64,000 nucleotides of DNA, from positions 62,001 to 126,000 of the forward strand of contig NZ_AHMM02000024.1 in the NCBI RefSeq assembly GCF_000243675.2, read 5' to 3'. Below the pieces are notes generated by a model. The model was not told the DNA's origin and ran no database searches. It saw only the letters and a program-made list of their open reading frames with translations. Made by a program: the position numbers and the translations under genes. This DNA comes from Leptospira inadai serovar Lyme str. 10. GTDB lineage: Bacteria > Spirochaetota > Leptospiria > Leptospirales > Leptospiraceae. Shown here piece by piece: positions 51,576 through 60,653 of the stretch (its first letter is position 1; each line of letters opens with the position of its first letter).

Positions 51576-52346
51576 ATGAAATTTATTAAACGAATAACAG
51601 TCTTTTGCATATTACTGCTATCTCTTTCCGTTCGGGCGGAAAAAATCACGGTGGCTGCCGCATCCGATCTCAAGTTTGCGATGGATGAGATCGTTACCGC
51701 ATTTAAAAAAGCCAATCCGGGAAGCGAAGTGGATGTCGTATACGGTTCCTCGGGAAAGTTTCAGGCGCAAATTCGGGAGGGCGCGCCCTTTGACATTTAT
51801 TTTTCTGCCGATATCAGTTATCCTCGGGAATTAGAGAAAAGCGGTTTTGCCTCTTCCGAAGTGATCCCTTACGCGATCGGCCGTATCGTACTTTGGAGTG
51901 CCAATCAAGACGCCTCGAAAATGACCTTGAACAATCTTCTCGATCCGAAAATCACTCGGATCGCAATAGCCAATCCGAAACATGCTCCTTACGGCAAGCG
52001 AGCGGAGGAAGCTCTGCGTTCGGCGGGCCTATGGGAAAAAGTGGAATCGAAATTGGTATTCGGAGAGAACATCGCGCAAACCGCGCAGTTCGTCCAGACC
52101 GGGAATGCACAAGTGGGTATCGTCGCTTTATCGTTGGCGATCAGTCCGGAACTAGCGGGAAAGGGCGGATACTTTTTAATACCGAACAACCTCCACCAAC
52201 CCTTGGAGCAGGGGTTTATAATTACGAAACGCGCATCTAAGAATTCGCTGGCAAAGAAATTTGCAGAATATGTAATGGAAAAATTCGCGCGGAGCATAAT
52301 GGCGAAATACGGGTTTGCGCTTCCGACCGGTACTCCCGATCAATGA
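51576..52346 (+). CDS. modA: Molybdate ABC transporter substrate-binding protein
   Basis: 256 residues. Signal peptide (ITVFCILLLSLSVRA). Family motifs: VAAASDLKFAMDEIV, VYGSSGKFQAQI, GAPFDIYFSAD. Binds molybdate (and tungstate) in the periplasm for ModBC. Second gene of the ModE-controlled operon. Confidence 0.95.
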   Translation: MKFIKRITVFCILLLSLSVRAEKITVAAASDLKFAMDEIVTAFKKANPGSEVDVVYGSSGKFQAQIREGAPFDIYFSADISYPRELEKSGFASSEVIPYAIGRIVLWSANQDASKMTLNNLLDPKITRIAIANPKHAPYGKRAEEALRSAGLWEKVESKLVFGENIAQTAQFVQTGNAQVGIVALSLAISPELAGKGGYFLIPNNLHQPLEQGFIITKRASKNSLAKKFAEYVMEKFARSIMAKYGFALPTGTPDQ

Positions 52347-52473
52347 ATCTTGCCTAAATCCGCGAATGGAACTCCGTTGTGACGGTTATATGTTTATTTT
52401 TTCCCCCCACTACCCTATTCGCAGCTTGTCATTTTTCGGAAATAATTTTCGAATTATCGATAGATAGCAGATA

Positions 52474-53157
52474 ATGATTATTCTTTCTGAAAGTGATCTT
52501 CAAGCTATTTGGTTAACGGTCAAACTCGCTAGCGTGGTTACGATCATTCTTCTTTTTATAGGAACGCCTTTGGCTTGGTGGATAGCGAGGACAAAGTCCT
52601 CTTGGAAAGGGCCAATAGGAGCAGTCGTATCTTTGCCTTTGGTATTGCCTCCTTCCGTTCTAGGATTCTATTTATTGTATGCGATGGGACCAAACGGTCC
52701 GATCGGATATCTCACGAGTCGACTCGGTCTCGTAGAATTGCCCTTTACTTTCTGGGGACTTGTGATCGCATCCGTCTTCTACTCGCTTCCGTTCATGGTT
52801 CAACCTTTACAAACCGCCTTCGAAGCGATCGGGGATCGTCCTCTGGAAGTTGCAGCTACGCTACGCGCCTCTCCTTTGGATGCTTTCTTGACGGTCGCGG
52901 TACCTCTAACTTTTCCGGGGTTTATGAATGCTTGTGTCTTATCCTTTGCGCATACCGTCGGAGAATTCGGTGTGGTCTTGATGATAGGAGGAAATCTTCC
53001 GGGAATTACGAGGGTTGCTTCCGTTCAAATTTACGACTATGTCGAAGCGTTGGAATATCTCCAGGCGCGCAGATTGGCTATAGTATTATTGATATTTTCA
53101 TTTTTCGCTTTATTGGCTCTCTATATCTTGCAGCCGAGTTCCCGAAAGAGAGTTTAA
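52474..53157 (+). CDS. modB: Molybdate ABC transporter permease
   Basis: 227 residues, about five or six membrane helices. The EAA loop reads EVAATLRASPLDAFLTVAVP. GEFGVVLMIGGNLPG and PLVLPPSVLGFYLL match ModB. 127-bp gap after modA, next gene one base after the stop. Confidence 0.93.
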   Translation: MIILSESDLQAIWLTVKLASVVTIILLFIGTPLAWWIARTKSSWKGPIGAVVSLPLVLPPSVLGFYLLYAMGPNGPIGYLTSRLGLVELPFTFWGLVIASVFYSLPFMVQPLQTAFEAIGDRPLEVAATLRASPLDAFLTVAVPLTFPGFMNACVLSFAHTVGEFGVVLMIGGNLPGITRVASVQIYDYVEALEYLQARRLAIVLLIFSFFALLALYILQPSSRKRV

Positions 53158-53158
53158 T

Positions 53159-54235
53159 GTGAATGAGATCGTAATTCGCTTACTTTTGGATCGTGAACGA
53201 TTTGCACTCAATGTAGATCTTAATTTACCCGAGCGAGGAGTCACCGGCCTTTTCGGTTCTTCCGGTTCCGGAAAGACGACTTTACTCAGATGTATTGCAG
53301 GATTAGAGAATACGACACGAGGGTTCTTGAGCGTCGGTGGAACGATCTGGCAGAACGATAATTACTCGTTACCGACCCACAAACGCCAACTCGGTTATGT
53401 ATTCCAGGAACCCAGTTTATTCCCGCACCTATCCGTATCGGGTAACTTATCATACGGACTAAAACGAACCAAGTGCGATAGACAAATTAATCTGAATCAG
53501 ACTATCGAGTTATTGGGAATCGAACATCTTCTGGAAAGAAAAACGGATAATCTATCGGGCGGAGAACGCCAACGAGTTGCGATTGCACGAGCTTTAGTCA
53601 CTAGTCCTCGACTCCTTCTTATGGATGAGCCGATGGCTTCCCTGGACAAAAAAAGGAAGCAGGAAATTTTACCGTACTTAGAGCGATTAAACCAAGAATT
53701 GAAAATTCCTGTCCTGTATGTGAGTCATTCGCTGGATGAAATCGTAAGGTTGGCGGATCATATTATCATAATGGAGGACGGTAAAGTAACGGCAACCGGC
53801 CCAGTTTCCGAAACTCTCGCGAGGGCGGACCTTGCCCGTCGACTCAGCGAAGATATCGGAGTGATCGTAGATGCGACGGTCGGGGAAATCGATGAAGATT
53901 GGCATTTGGCTCGACTGGATTTTCCCGACGGAAATCTTTGGATACTAGATCGCGGATTTAGCCTAGGTTCTCGAATGAGAATAAGAATATTTGCGCGGGA
54001 TATAATCCTTTTTCGGGAAGGATCGAAAGAATTCAATACTCGTAATATTCTAAATGGAAAAGTGGACGCGATTGTGGAAAGCGACCACCCGGGTCTATTT
54101 CTCGTACATCTTCGGCTAGGGCAAACGATCCTTATCGCCAAGGTCACTGCGTTAGAATCCCGGAAGCTGGGCATATCCGTCGGAGATCCGGTTCCGTTTC
54201 GGGTAAATGCCATGACCAACCTAATGGATCTCTAA
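53159..54235 (+). CDS. modC: Molybdate ABC transporter ATPase
   Basis: 358 residues, GTG start. Walker A GSSGSGKTT (Lys39), signature LSGGERQR, Walker B LLLMDEP, H-loop YVSHSLDE. The C-terminal extension (about 235-358) carries a TOBE domain (NILNGKVDAIVES). Energises uptake through ModB. Confidence 0.94.
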   Translation: MNEIVIRLLLDRERFALNVDLNLPERGVTGLFGSSGSGKTTLLRCIAGLENTTRGFLSVGGTIWQNDNYSLPTHKRQLGYVFQEPSLFPHLSVSGNLSYGLKRTKCDRQINLNQTIELLGIEHLLERKTDNLSGGERQRVAIARALVTSPRLLLMDEPMASLDKKRKQEILPYLERLNQELKIPVLYVSHSLDEIVRLADHIIIMEDGKVTATGPVSETLARADLARRLSEDIGVIVDATVGEIDEDWHLARLDFPDGNLWILDRGFSLGSRMRIRIFARDIILFREGSKEFNTRNILNGKVDAIVESDHPGLFLVHLRLGQTILIAKVTALESRKLGISVGDPVPFRVNAMTNLMDL

Positions 54236-54311
54236 CGTATAATATTGGAATACTGCTTAGAATTTTAATATTTCTCAATATTCTAATGTTCGATTAAGAT
54301 CATTTTATCTA

Positions 54312-54360
54312 CTTAGCATGAGCCATTGTAGACGCAGATCGGCCGATGATTCATGCTAAG
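54312..54360. repeat. Nested inverted repeats after modC
   Basis: CTTAGCATGA (54312-54321) pairs with TCATGCTAAG (54351-54360), and the loop contains the palindrome ATCGGCCGAT. Between modC (+) and the DUF1304 gene (-). No T-run. Possible transcript end or protein-binding site. Confidence 0.45.
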
Positions 54361-54378
54361 GATTGTAATCTGGAAATC

Positions 54379-54765
54379 TCAACCACAGATTGAAATGCTC
54401 AAAAGCGCCACTGCGACCAAGGGAGGCAGGCCTTGAATGATCGCGGCTCGCGCCATCGAAGGATTGGATAGCAATAGCACCGTGCCCGCGCCGAAGACGG
54501 AAAGACAAGAGAACAACATGATTGCAGGAGCGAAATTTGCATGGTAATCGAAGAAAATCGCGCCGTAGAGTGTCCCGATCGCGAGGAATAAATTATAATA
54601 GCCTTGGTTCAGAAAAATACTTTTCATCATTTCCGCCGTCTTTCTATCCGTCACACCGAAGCGTCTATGAATTGCCGGACGCATCCAGAGAACACTTTCC
54701 ATCAGAAAAATCCACACATGAAGTGCGCCAACGACTCCGGCAATAATCCTTGCGGCTAGTATCAT
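54379..54765 (-). CDS. DUF1304 membrane protein
   Basis: 128 residues with four membrane helices. DUF1304 features: HVWIFLMESVLWM near the N-terminus, then NQGYYNLFLAIG and the C-terminal IQGLPPLVAVALL. AGGAG 8 nt before ATG. Divergent from the GlxA-like regulator, which may control it. Function unknown. Confidence 0.85.
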   Translation of the reverse strand: MILAARIIAGVVGALHVWIFLMESVLWMRPAIHRRFGVTDRKTAEMMKSIFLNQGYYNLFLAIGTLYGAIFFDYHANFAPAIMLFSCLSVFGAGTVLLLSNPSMARAAIIQGLPPLVAVALLSISICG

Positions 54766-54923
54766 TTCAGTATCTCCTCGAGATTTTTAAATTTGTTCCG
54801 TGAGTTTAGCTGACGTATCCCCTTTTGTAAAGGTCGGCCTCCGCCAATTTTCGACGTGATCACGCCATACTTTTCTTTGTAAAAAATATGTTTTCGTTGC
54901 GATTGGGCCATATTTAAACCTAA

Positions 54924-55922
54924 ATGCCTAATATGGACGTGCTCATTTTACTCATTCCGGACTCGCCGGCTTCCGTCATCACCGGGCTATTTGAGTTCTT
55001 TGAATTTGCCGGGATTGATATGGAGAATCGACGTAAACCAAGGATTTGCAGGGTAAGAACTGCGGCCATGCAATCGGAACCGGTACAACTTCATGGTAGC
55101 GTTCAAATAAAACCGGATTTGATCGGGCGATGCGAAAAAGTCGATTTGGTTATTATTCCTGCAATTGGGCCGAATGTCGCAAATGTTAAGCGAAGATGTA
55201 GACTGGAGATCGAATGGATTAAGGAAATGGCCTCGAGAGAGAATCGTATTGCGAGTGTTTGTTCGGGAGCCTTTTTGTTAGCCTCGACCGGGCTGCTCGA
55301 CGGACGCAGAGCGACTACTCATTGGGTGTTTGCTCCTCTTTTTAGACGAATGTTTCCGTCGGTCTATCTCGATGTGGATAGACTGGTCATCGATCAAGGT
55401 CGTTTTTTGACTTCGGGAGGAAGTAACGCTTTCTACGATCTTGGCCTCCATGTGCTGGAACAATCGCTTGGAAGAGACATCGCGCTTAAATGTGCAAGGC
55501 ATTTCTTGCTCGACTCCGATCGAATTTCCCAAACGCCTTTTATGGTATTTGCGGCTCAAAAGCATCACGACGACTCTTCGGTTGCCGAAGCACAGACGAT
55601 CTTGGAGGCCGAATTCGCTTCTTCAATTTCAATGGAGACTTTGGCAGGTCGAGTCGGCTTGAGTCCTCGTACTTTGAAGCGAAGATTCAAACAAGCGACC
55701 GGAGACTCGCTCTCTACGTATTTACAACGCCTGCGCATCGAATGGGCAAGACGTCGTCTCGAAGAGACCGGTGATTCGATCGAGGAGATAAGTTATGCAG
55801 TGGGTTACGAGAACGTCGGTTTTTTTCGCCTGCTCTTTAAGCGATACACCGGGAACACTCCGTTCGAACATCGACGAAAGAATTCTCTCAAGATTTTTCC
55901 GGCAAATGCCCCTCGATCTTGA
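54924..55922 (+). CDS. GlxA-family AraC regulator (DJ-1/PfpI domain plus AraC HTH)
   Basis: 332 residues. Residues ~3-190: DJ-1/PfpI-like domain with the nucleophile elbow VCSGAFLLASTGLLDG and DGRRATTHW. C-terminal AraC helix-turn-helix pair: METLAGRVGLSPRTLKRRFKQATG, then IEEISYAVGYENVGFFRLLFKRYTG. Transcriptional activator of unknown inducer. Divergent from DUF1304. Confidence 0.9.
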   Translation: MPNMDVLILLIPDSPASVITGLFEFFEFAGIDMENRRKPRICRVRTAAMQSEPVQLHGSVQIKPDLIGRCEKVDLVIIPAIGPNVANVKRRCRLEIEWIKEMASRENRIASVCSGAFLLASTGLLDGRRATTHWVFAPLFRRMFPSVYLDVDRLVIDQGRFLTSGGSNAFYDLGLHVLEQSLGRDIALKCARHFLLDSDRISQTPFMVFAAQKHHDDSSVAEAQTILEAEFASSISMETLAGRVGLSPRTLKRRFKQATGDSLSTYLQRLRIEWARRRLEETGDSIEEISYAVGYENVGFFRLLFKRYTGNTPFEHRRKNSLKIFPANAPRS

Positions 55923-56065
55923 TAATTCTTACGTTATTTTCTTCCGATAGTCGTTCCACCCCATTCTTTATGGAATATTCGAAATTTGATATACATTAAT
56001 ATTTAATTATTCTAATTTTATGATTTATTGATTATTATAGCACTTCAGGTTTCGGCTATCTTTTT

Positions 56066-57328
56066 CTATTTATAGCGGGACGCAAGTTTTGCCGCCTGGG
56101 TGTTTAGATAGTTTCGTTCCGGAACGCTCGTAGTGCGTCCGGCGGCCGCAAGATAGTGGCCGATTGCCGCTCGGTTATTTCCCGCCATCTCATGCAGATG
56201 TCCGCGAACGGCATCGAGCCTGTAATGCCCGGCTAGCCGCTTATCGCCGTCTAACGTAGTCAATAATTCGAGGCCGATATTCGGTCCTTGGACCATTGCC
56301 GCCGCTATCGCATGATTGAGAGCGACTATCGGATTATCGGACATACGTTTAAGTAAGCCGTAAAGAGCTAAGATTTGCGGCCAATCGGTATCTTCCGAAC
56401 GCAAGGCCTCGTCGTGGACGGCCGCGATTGCCGCCTGGAGTTGATAGGCTCCGATCGAGCCGCGGGACAGCGTGTCGCTTATCAACGCAATTCCTTCCGT
56501 GATCGCTTCTCGATCCCATAAAGTTCGATTCTGTTCCGCAAGCGGAATTAACTCACCTTCCGGACCTGTACGAGCGGGACGTCGGGCATCGGTCAAAAGC
56601 ATCAATGCAAGAAGGCCCGTAACCTCGCCATCCTTCGGTAGAAGATGATGAACGGCCCGTGTAAGCCGTATCGCCTCGTTAGAGAGATTGCAGCGTTGAA
56701 GGCTAGAACCGATACTGCTAGCATAGCCTTCATTAAAGATTAAATAAAGAACATGCAAAACGGAATCCAAACGTTCCGATCTTTCCTGATCGGTAGGTAA
56801 AGCGAATCGAATGCCCGAGTCTTTAATCCGCTTCTTGGCGCGACTGATTCGTTGAGCCATTGTTGCTTCCGGAACTAGAAACGCATTGGCGATTTCTGCG
56901 GTCGTTAGGCCGCCAACGGCGCGTAAAGTAAGTGCTATAGCGGAAGATGGATTAAGTATCGGATGGCAACACATAAATAGTAATATCAATGTGTCGTCTT
57001 GTCCTCGAACGTCCGAAGAGCCCCGTAATTCTTCGATTGACTCTTCGAAAGGTTCTTCCGAAACCCAAGCTTCTTCCCGTCTCCGTCGCGCAAGTTCACT
57101 TCGTATATGATCAATCATGCGACGGGAAGCGACTTGGATCAACCATCCTCGCGGATTTTTCGGCGTTCCTGCCGAAGGCCACTGCATAGCTGCGGCCAAT
57201 AAAGCCTCCTGCACTGCATCTTCAGCGGAGGAAAAATCCCCGAATCGTCGGATAACCGCGCCAAGAACCTGCGGCGCAAGTTCTCCGAGCAGATTGTCGG
57301 GGATGGAATGCCCGGATTCCTTCCTCAT
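56066..57328 (-). CDS. ECF-type sigma factor with C-terminal helical (TPR-like) domain
   Basis: 420 residues. Region 2: FGDFSSAEDAVQEALLAAAMQW, and ASRRMIDHIRSE. Region 4: LTLRAVGGLTTAEIANAFLVPEATMAQRISRAKKRI. The C-terminal ~230 residues are helical and typical of the sigma group that is encoded with YCII/DGPF proteins. That partner gene is at 58338. AAGGAG 10 nt before ATG. No anti-sigma gene is evident. Target promoters unknown. Confidence 0.92.
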   Translation of the reverse strand: MRKESGHSIPDNLLGELAPQVLGAVIRRFGDFSSAEDAVQEALLAAAMQWPSAGTPKNPRGWLIQVASRRMIDHIRSELARRRREEAWVSEEPFEESIEELRGSSDVRGQDDTLILLFMCCHPILNPSSAIALTLRAVGGLTTAEIANAFLVPEATMAQRISRAKKRIKDSGIRFALPTDQERSERLDSVLHVLYLIFNEGYASSIGSSLQRCNLSNEAIRLTRAVHHLLPKDGEVTGLLALMLLTDARRPARTGPEGELIPLAEQNRTLWDREAITEGIALISDTLSRGSIGAYQLQAAIAAVHDEALRSEDTDWPQILALYGLLKRMSDNPIVALNHAIAAAMVQGPNIGLELLTTLDGDKRLAGHYRLDAVRGHLHEMAGNNRAAIGHYLAAAGRTTSVPERNYLNTQAAKLASRYK

Positions 57329-57331
57329 CCG

Positions 57332-58331
57332 TTATCGTACTCCTTTTAAAAAATCCTGGAGTCTTTTTTCATATTCGACGCTATCGACATCCCATATCGC
57401 GCCGTGACTTCCGATTTCCGGAAACCAAAGCGTTTTGGGTCCGGCATACAATTCGGCAAGTTCCTGAGTGTGTCTAAAGGGATTCACCGTATCGGCCTTG
57501 CTTTGAATAAAGTAAATCGGTACCGATTTTACGAGACGAATGGAATTTGCGGGACTCAATAATCCGTCGAATCTCCCGCGTAGCATCGTAAGCTGGACGA
57601 GAAGATTCTTGAACCAATTCGGAAGAAATCCCGGTGCTGCCGGAGATTCAATAATCAGCCTTTGAAAATTGAAGATCGGATTCTCGGCAATCACTGCGGA
57701 TAGTTTGGGCATGTCAGGCATAGCGATCAAAATCGACGCAGCTCCTACCGATGAGCCCATCGCATACACTTTTGAATATCTATCTGTTAGGTAACGATAA
57801 GCCCCGAGTACATCTCTCGATTCCCGATTTCCGTATGTCAAACCGGGGACCGGACAATTCGCTTCACCATGGCAAGAGAGATCGAACGTGAGAACATCGA
57901 ATTTTCGGTTTAAGAAAAACCGAATATATTTCGTGACTTCCCGTCTGTCCCCGCCTCCACCGTGAACTAACAAGACACTAGCGTTTCGCGGGTGCCATTC
58001 CATTTTCCGCCGCTACGATCAGCCAACCCGGTAATTCATATCCGTTGACCGATCCGATTTTGACTTCGCTAAATTTGAACGCATGGGAGTTCCTGAGGTT
58101 GCCGCAATCTTTTCCCCAGAATTTTGCGATTTCTTCCTTACAGACGGACAAGTCCTTGGTTACTCCTCTCCAAACCGGAAAGAGCAGCTGATTGCTCGCG
58201 TCCCAAAGGCCGCTTACCGGCAAGGCAAATACTAGGATTAACAAAATGGCGGGTATCCAGATTTTCTTGCGGTTCATAAGTATAAAACCGAATGATAAGT
58301 TTTGATTTTTCATGTTTCGAAATCTCCCCAA
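57332..58331 (-). pseudogene. Alpha/beta hydrolase interrupted by a frameshift
   Basis: Two overlapping frames form one protein. The 5' part (57978-58331) has a membrane anchor (IWIPAILLILVFALPV) and ends ELPGWLIVAAENGM. The 3' part (57332-58003) starts inside it and continues as HPRNASVLLVHGGGGDRRE, VYAMGSSVGAAS (nucleophile Ser in GSSVGA), ADTVNPF and GSHGAIWD (Asp and His). A shift of one base near 57990 would give a continuous membrane-anchored hydrolase. It may be a broken gene, a sequence error, or programmed frameshifting. The last seems less likely, since no slippery heptamer was seen. Confidence 0.7.
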
Positions 58332-58337
58332 AGTACC

Positions 58338-58739
58338 TTAAAGGTCGCCGGTCGGAACATTCATAACGGCACGCACTTCGATGGGAATATTCGCGGGAGC
58401 TCCCCCTCTTCCGGGCATTGCCGAAGCGCTTGCCGCAATTTCATACGCACGATCCGGACTATCGACATCCACGATCCAATAGCCCGCTAAAAACTCTTTC
58501 GATTCGGGAAATGGTCCGTCCGTGATCGCGGGAGTTCCATCCTTTTTGGCCCGTATAATTTTTATTTCTTCGGGACCTACTAATGCTTCTACGCTCACCA
58601 GTTCTCCCGAATTGCGGAGATCGGTATTGAAGCGACGCAAGAAATCGATATTTCGCTTAACATCTTCCGGCGGCCAGGTGCCCAAATTGCTCGTTTTCCA
58701 GTCTAGAACCGGGAATTGCATCATTAGTATGTACTTCAT
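58338..58739 (-). CDS. YCII/DGPF-family protein
   Basis: 133 residues. Pattern: MQFPVLDWKTSN, then ITDGPFPESKEFLAGYWIVDVDSPDRAYEIA; the DGPF motif is explicit. AGGAG 8 nt before ATG. Family members are often encoded with the ECF sigma factor type found at 56066, and the three genes here probably form one operon. Enzymatic role unknown. Confidence 0.88.
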   Translation of the reverse strand: MKYILMMQFPVLDWKTSNLGTWPPEDVKRNIDFLRRFNTDLRNSGELVSVEALVGPEEIKIIRAKKDGTPAITDGPFPESKEFLAGYWIVDVDSPDRAYEIAASASAMPGRGGAPANIPIEVRAVMNVPTGDL

Positions 58740-58909
58740 TAAGTTGCTCCTTTTTTAGGTGCTTTTACGGATAGTCGTAGCGATTCCGGAGGTCTCGACA
58801 TTTCCTAACGGAATTTTCCGGTGATTTTAAAGGAATTTCGTTTAAAATCCAGGCCGCGAGAGCAAAAAAATCCTCGAATCCTGCGGATGACAGAAGACAG
58901 AAACTGCAA

Positions 58910-58945
58910 GGGCGGCCCCCTTCACTTCGTTTGGGTCACGCTGCT
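58910..58945 (+). repeat. Short GC-rich dispersed repeat, copy 2
   Basis: Matches 48417-48453 nearly base for base (GGGCGGCCCCCTTCACTTCG, GGGTCACGCTGCT). Flanked by GAAGACAGA words on both sides. Confidence 0.6.
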
Positions 58946-58981
58946 CCGGCTTCGTTTTCAGAAGACAGAGGTCAGAGGACT

Positions 58982-59105
58982 GAAGACAGTAGCTGCTCGA
59001 AGTTGGGAAGGCAGCTGTGGTAGAGGTGTTGGAATCTAATATAACACAGGAATCTTTCTCGAGAAGATGGAAACCCGGCTCGCCAATGTTCAGTCCTCTG
59101 TCTTC
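58982..59105 (-). repeat. MITE-like dispersed repeat, copy 3 (inverted)
   Basis: On the minus strand it reads GAAGACAGAG..AACATTGG..GGGTTTCCA..GAGAAAGATTC..TGTGTTAT..TTCGAGCAGCT..CTGTCTTC, the same order of words as copy 1. It is 124 bp, more diverged than copies 1 and 2. Confidence 0.65.
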
Positions 59106-59116
59106 TGCACTATTCT

Positions 59117-60100
59117 TTAATTTCCGATGATGATAGTTAGTATATAATAATATAGCGGAATACCAGCGATAATATTGATCGGAAAAACCACGGACAAGGC
59201 TACAGTTAGATAAATACTCGGATTCGCTTCCGGAATGGAATCTTTCATCGCCGCCGGAACGGCAATGTACGAGGCGGAAGCGCAAAGTATGATAAACATT
59301 AGCCCGTCTCCGATCGGCATACCCATTATTTTCACCAAAATCGTCCCCAATAGGACGTTAATCGCCATGATTGAGAGAGTCGCAACTATCAAAAATACTC
59401 CGATCTTCCGTATTTCTTTAAATCGCTTTGCCGCAGAAATTCCCATATCCAAAAGAAATAATGTTAAAATTCCTTGAAATAAATTCTCGGAAAAAGGGGA
59501 TTCTTTCTTCCATCCGGATTCTCCAGTAAAGTAGCCTACAAAGAGGGAGCCTAAAAGTAGGTAGATGGAATAACCGAAGAAGGCTTCGTGCAAAAGATTT
59601 TTCCAGGAAAAAACTGCGTGCCCATTCAATGCTTCCCGCGACCGATTCATTCTGTCCAGCAAAACGGCAACGATAATTGCGGGAGATTCCATCAACGCCA
59701 TTCCCGCCACAATAAACCCGCCGTATTCTTGTCCGATATTATGTAAAAAGGCTCCGGCAGTGACGAAGGTTACTGCGCTTATCGAACCGAAGGACCCTGC
59801 TAACGCTGCCGCGTTAGGAGGGTCTAATTTCATTTTTAAGATATAGTACGCATAAACCGGAATTGCAGTGGCCATGATTCCGCAAGCTAAAAGAACATAA
59901 AGATGCTCGTCGGTAAACGGAGTTTTAAATAATTCATGCCCTCCCTTGAATCCTATTGCGAACATTAAATAGATCGAAAAGAACTTTCCGATCTGGTCGG
60001 GAACAGTCAGATCGGATTTAAAAATAACGGCCCCCATCCCTAAAAAGAAGAAGAGAACGGGCGGATTTAATACGTTCTCGGCAATGGCATGAATATCCAT
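59117..60100 (-). CDS. SbtA-like sodium-dependent bicarbonate permease
   Basis: 327 residues from ATG 60100, chosen because GGGAGG lies 4 nt upstream; a frame to 60172 lacks this support. About ten membrane helices. NPPVLFFFLGMGAVIFKSDL, the GFKGGHEL segment and AALAGSFGSISAVTFVTA are SbtA/DUF897 signatures. Would import bicarbonate with sodium. The usual SbtB partner (PII-like) is not in the window. Confidence 0.85.
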   Translation of the reverse strand: MDIHAIAENVLNPPVLFFFLGMGAVIFKSDLTVPDQIGKFFSIYLMFAIGFKGGHELFKTPFTDEHLYVLLACGIMATAIPVYAYYILKMKLDPPNAAALAGSFGSISAVTFVTAGAFLHNIGQEYGGFIVAGMALMESPAIIVAVLLDRMNRSREALNGHAVFSWKNLLHEAFFGYSIYLLLGSLFVGYFTGESGWKKESPFSENLFQGILTLFLLDMGISAAKRFKEIRKIGVFLIVATLSIMAINVLLGTILVKIMGMPIGDGLMFIILCASASYIAVPAAMKDSIPEANPSIYLTVALSVVFPINIIAGIPLYYYILTIIIGN

Positions 60101-60653
60101 GAAACCTCCCGGAGATAAGTGCCGCAATAGATTCGATCGTATCGAGCTACCGGTACATGCTCTCGGCCTCAATTGATCGAAAACAATTGCAAAATTGAAA
60201 TCATAATTCTAGGAACTTATAAAATTAAAAGTCAATACTTTCTAAAAATACATATATAATCGAATATTTATATATAATATCGCCGCCGATTTTCTTTCAG
60301 TCCTTACTATGCCTATGATTGCAAACTGTAATAATTTCGACATTTCCATAGGAGGGTTCCGATCGGCAGGCGGAAATCGGGATCGCATTTAGGTAAACGA
60401 ACGTTATGTTCTGCCGCCCTAAGGTTTGTAGGGTTTTGGATCGGCTAAAATCGTCATCGCTTTAACGGGTCTGAAAATAAATGATGAAAAGGAAATAACA
60501 ACGAATTATATAGTTAATTAATAATTAACTATATAATATTTTAATTGATAGTTTCGATTTAGTCATTTACCCTGAAGCTTAAATTAATCGCTGAAATTTC
60601 AACAATAAGGCTGAGATGTAAGTATTCTCGTTGGGTTCGGGGCTTGTGGATAT
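60101..60653. other. A+T-rich gap with a 33-bp palindrome
   Basis: 553 bp between the divergent SbtA-like gene and the PAS kinase. Apart from the palindrome at 60505-60537 nothing is recognised. The A+T-rich runs around 60235-60290 may contain promoters for the SbtA-like gene. Confidence 0.55.
60505..60537. promoter_or_regulatory. 33-bp perfect palindrome upstream of the PAS kinase
   Basis: Arms ATTATATAGTTAATTA and its exact complement TAATTAACTATATAAT around a single central base. It lies 116 bp before the kinase ATG. Such a long A+T palindrome is a strong candidate for a dimer-binding operator or a cruciform. A terminator is less likely, as the stem is weak and there is no neighbouring gene end. 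Confidence 0.6.

Larger units (their letters stand above)
58740..59116. other. Gap with repeats, no gene
   Basis: 377 bp between the YCII gene and the SbtA-like gene. It holds the second copy of the GC-rich repeat (58910-58945), several GAAGACAGA words and MITE-like copy 3 (58982-59105). Confidence 0.55.

Noticed and set aside
60101..60172. Upstream extension of the SbtA-like protein
   Set aside because: The internal ATG at 60100 has GGGAGG in front and fits the family start.
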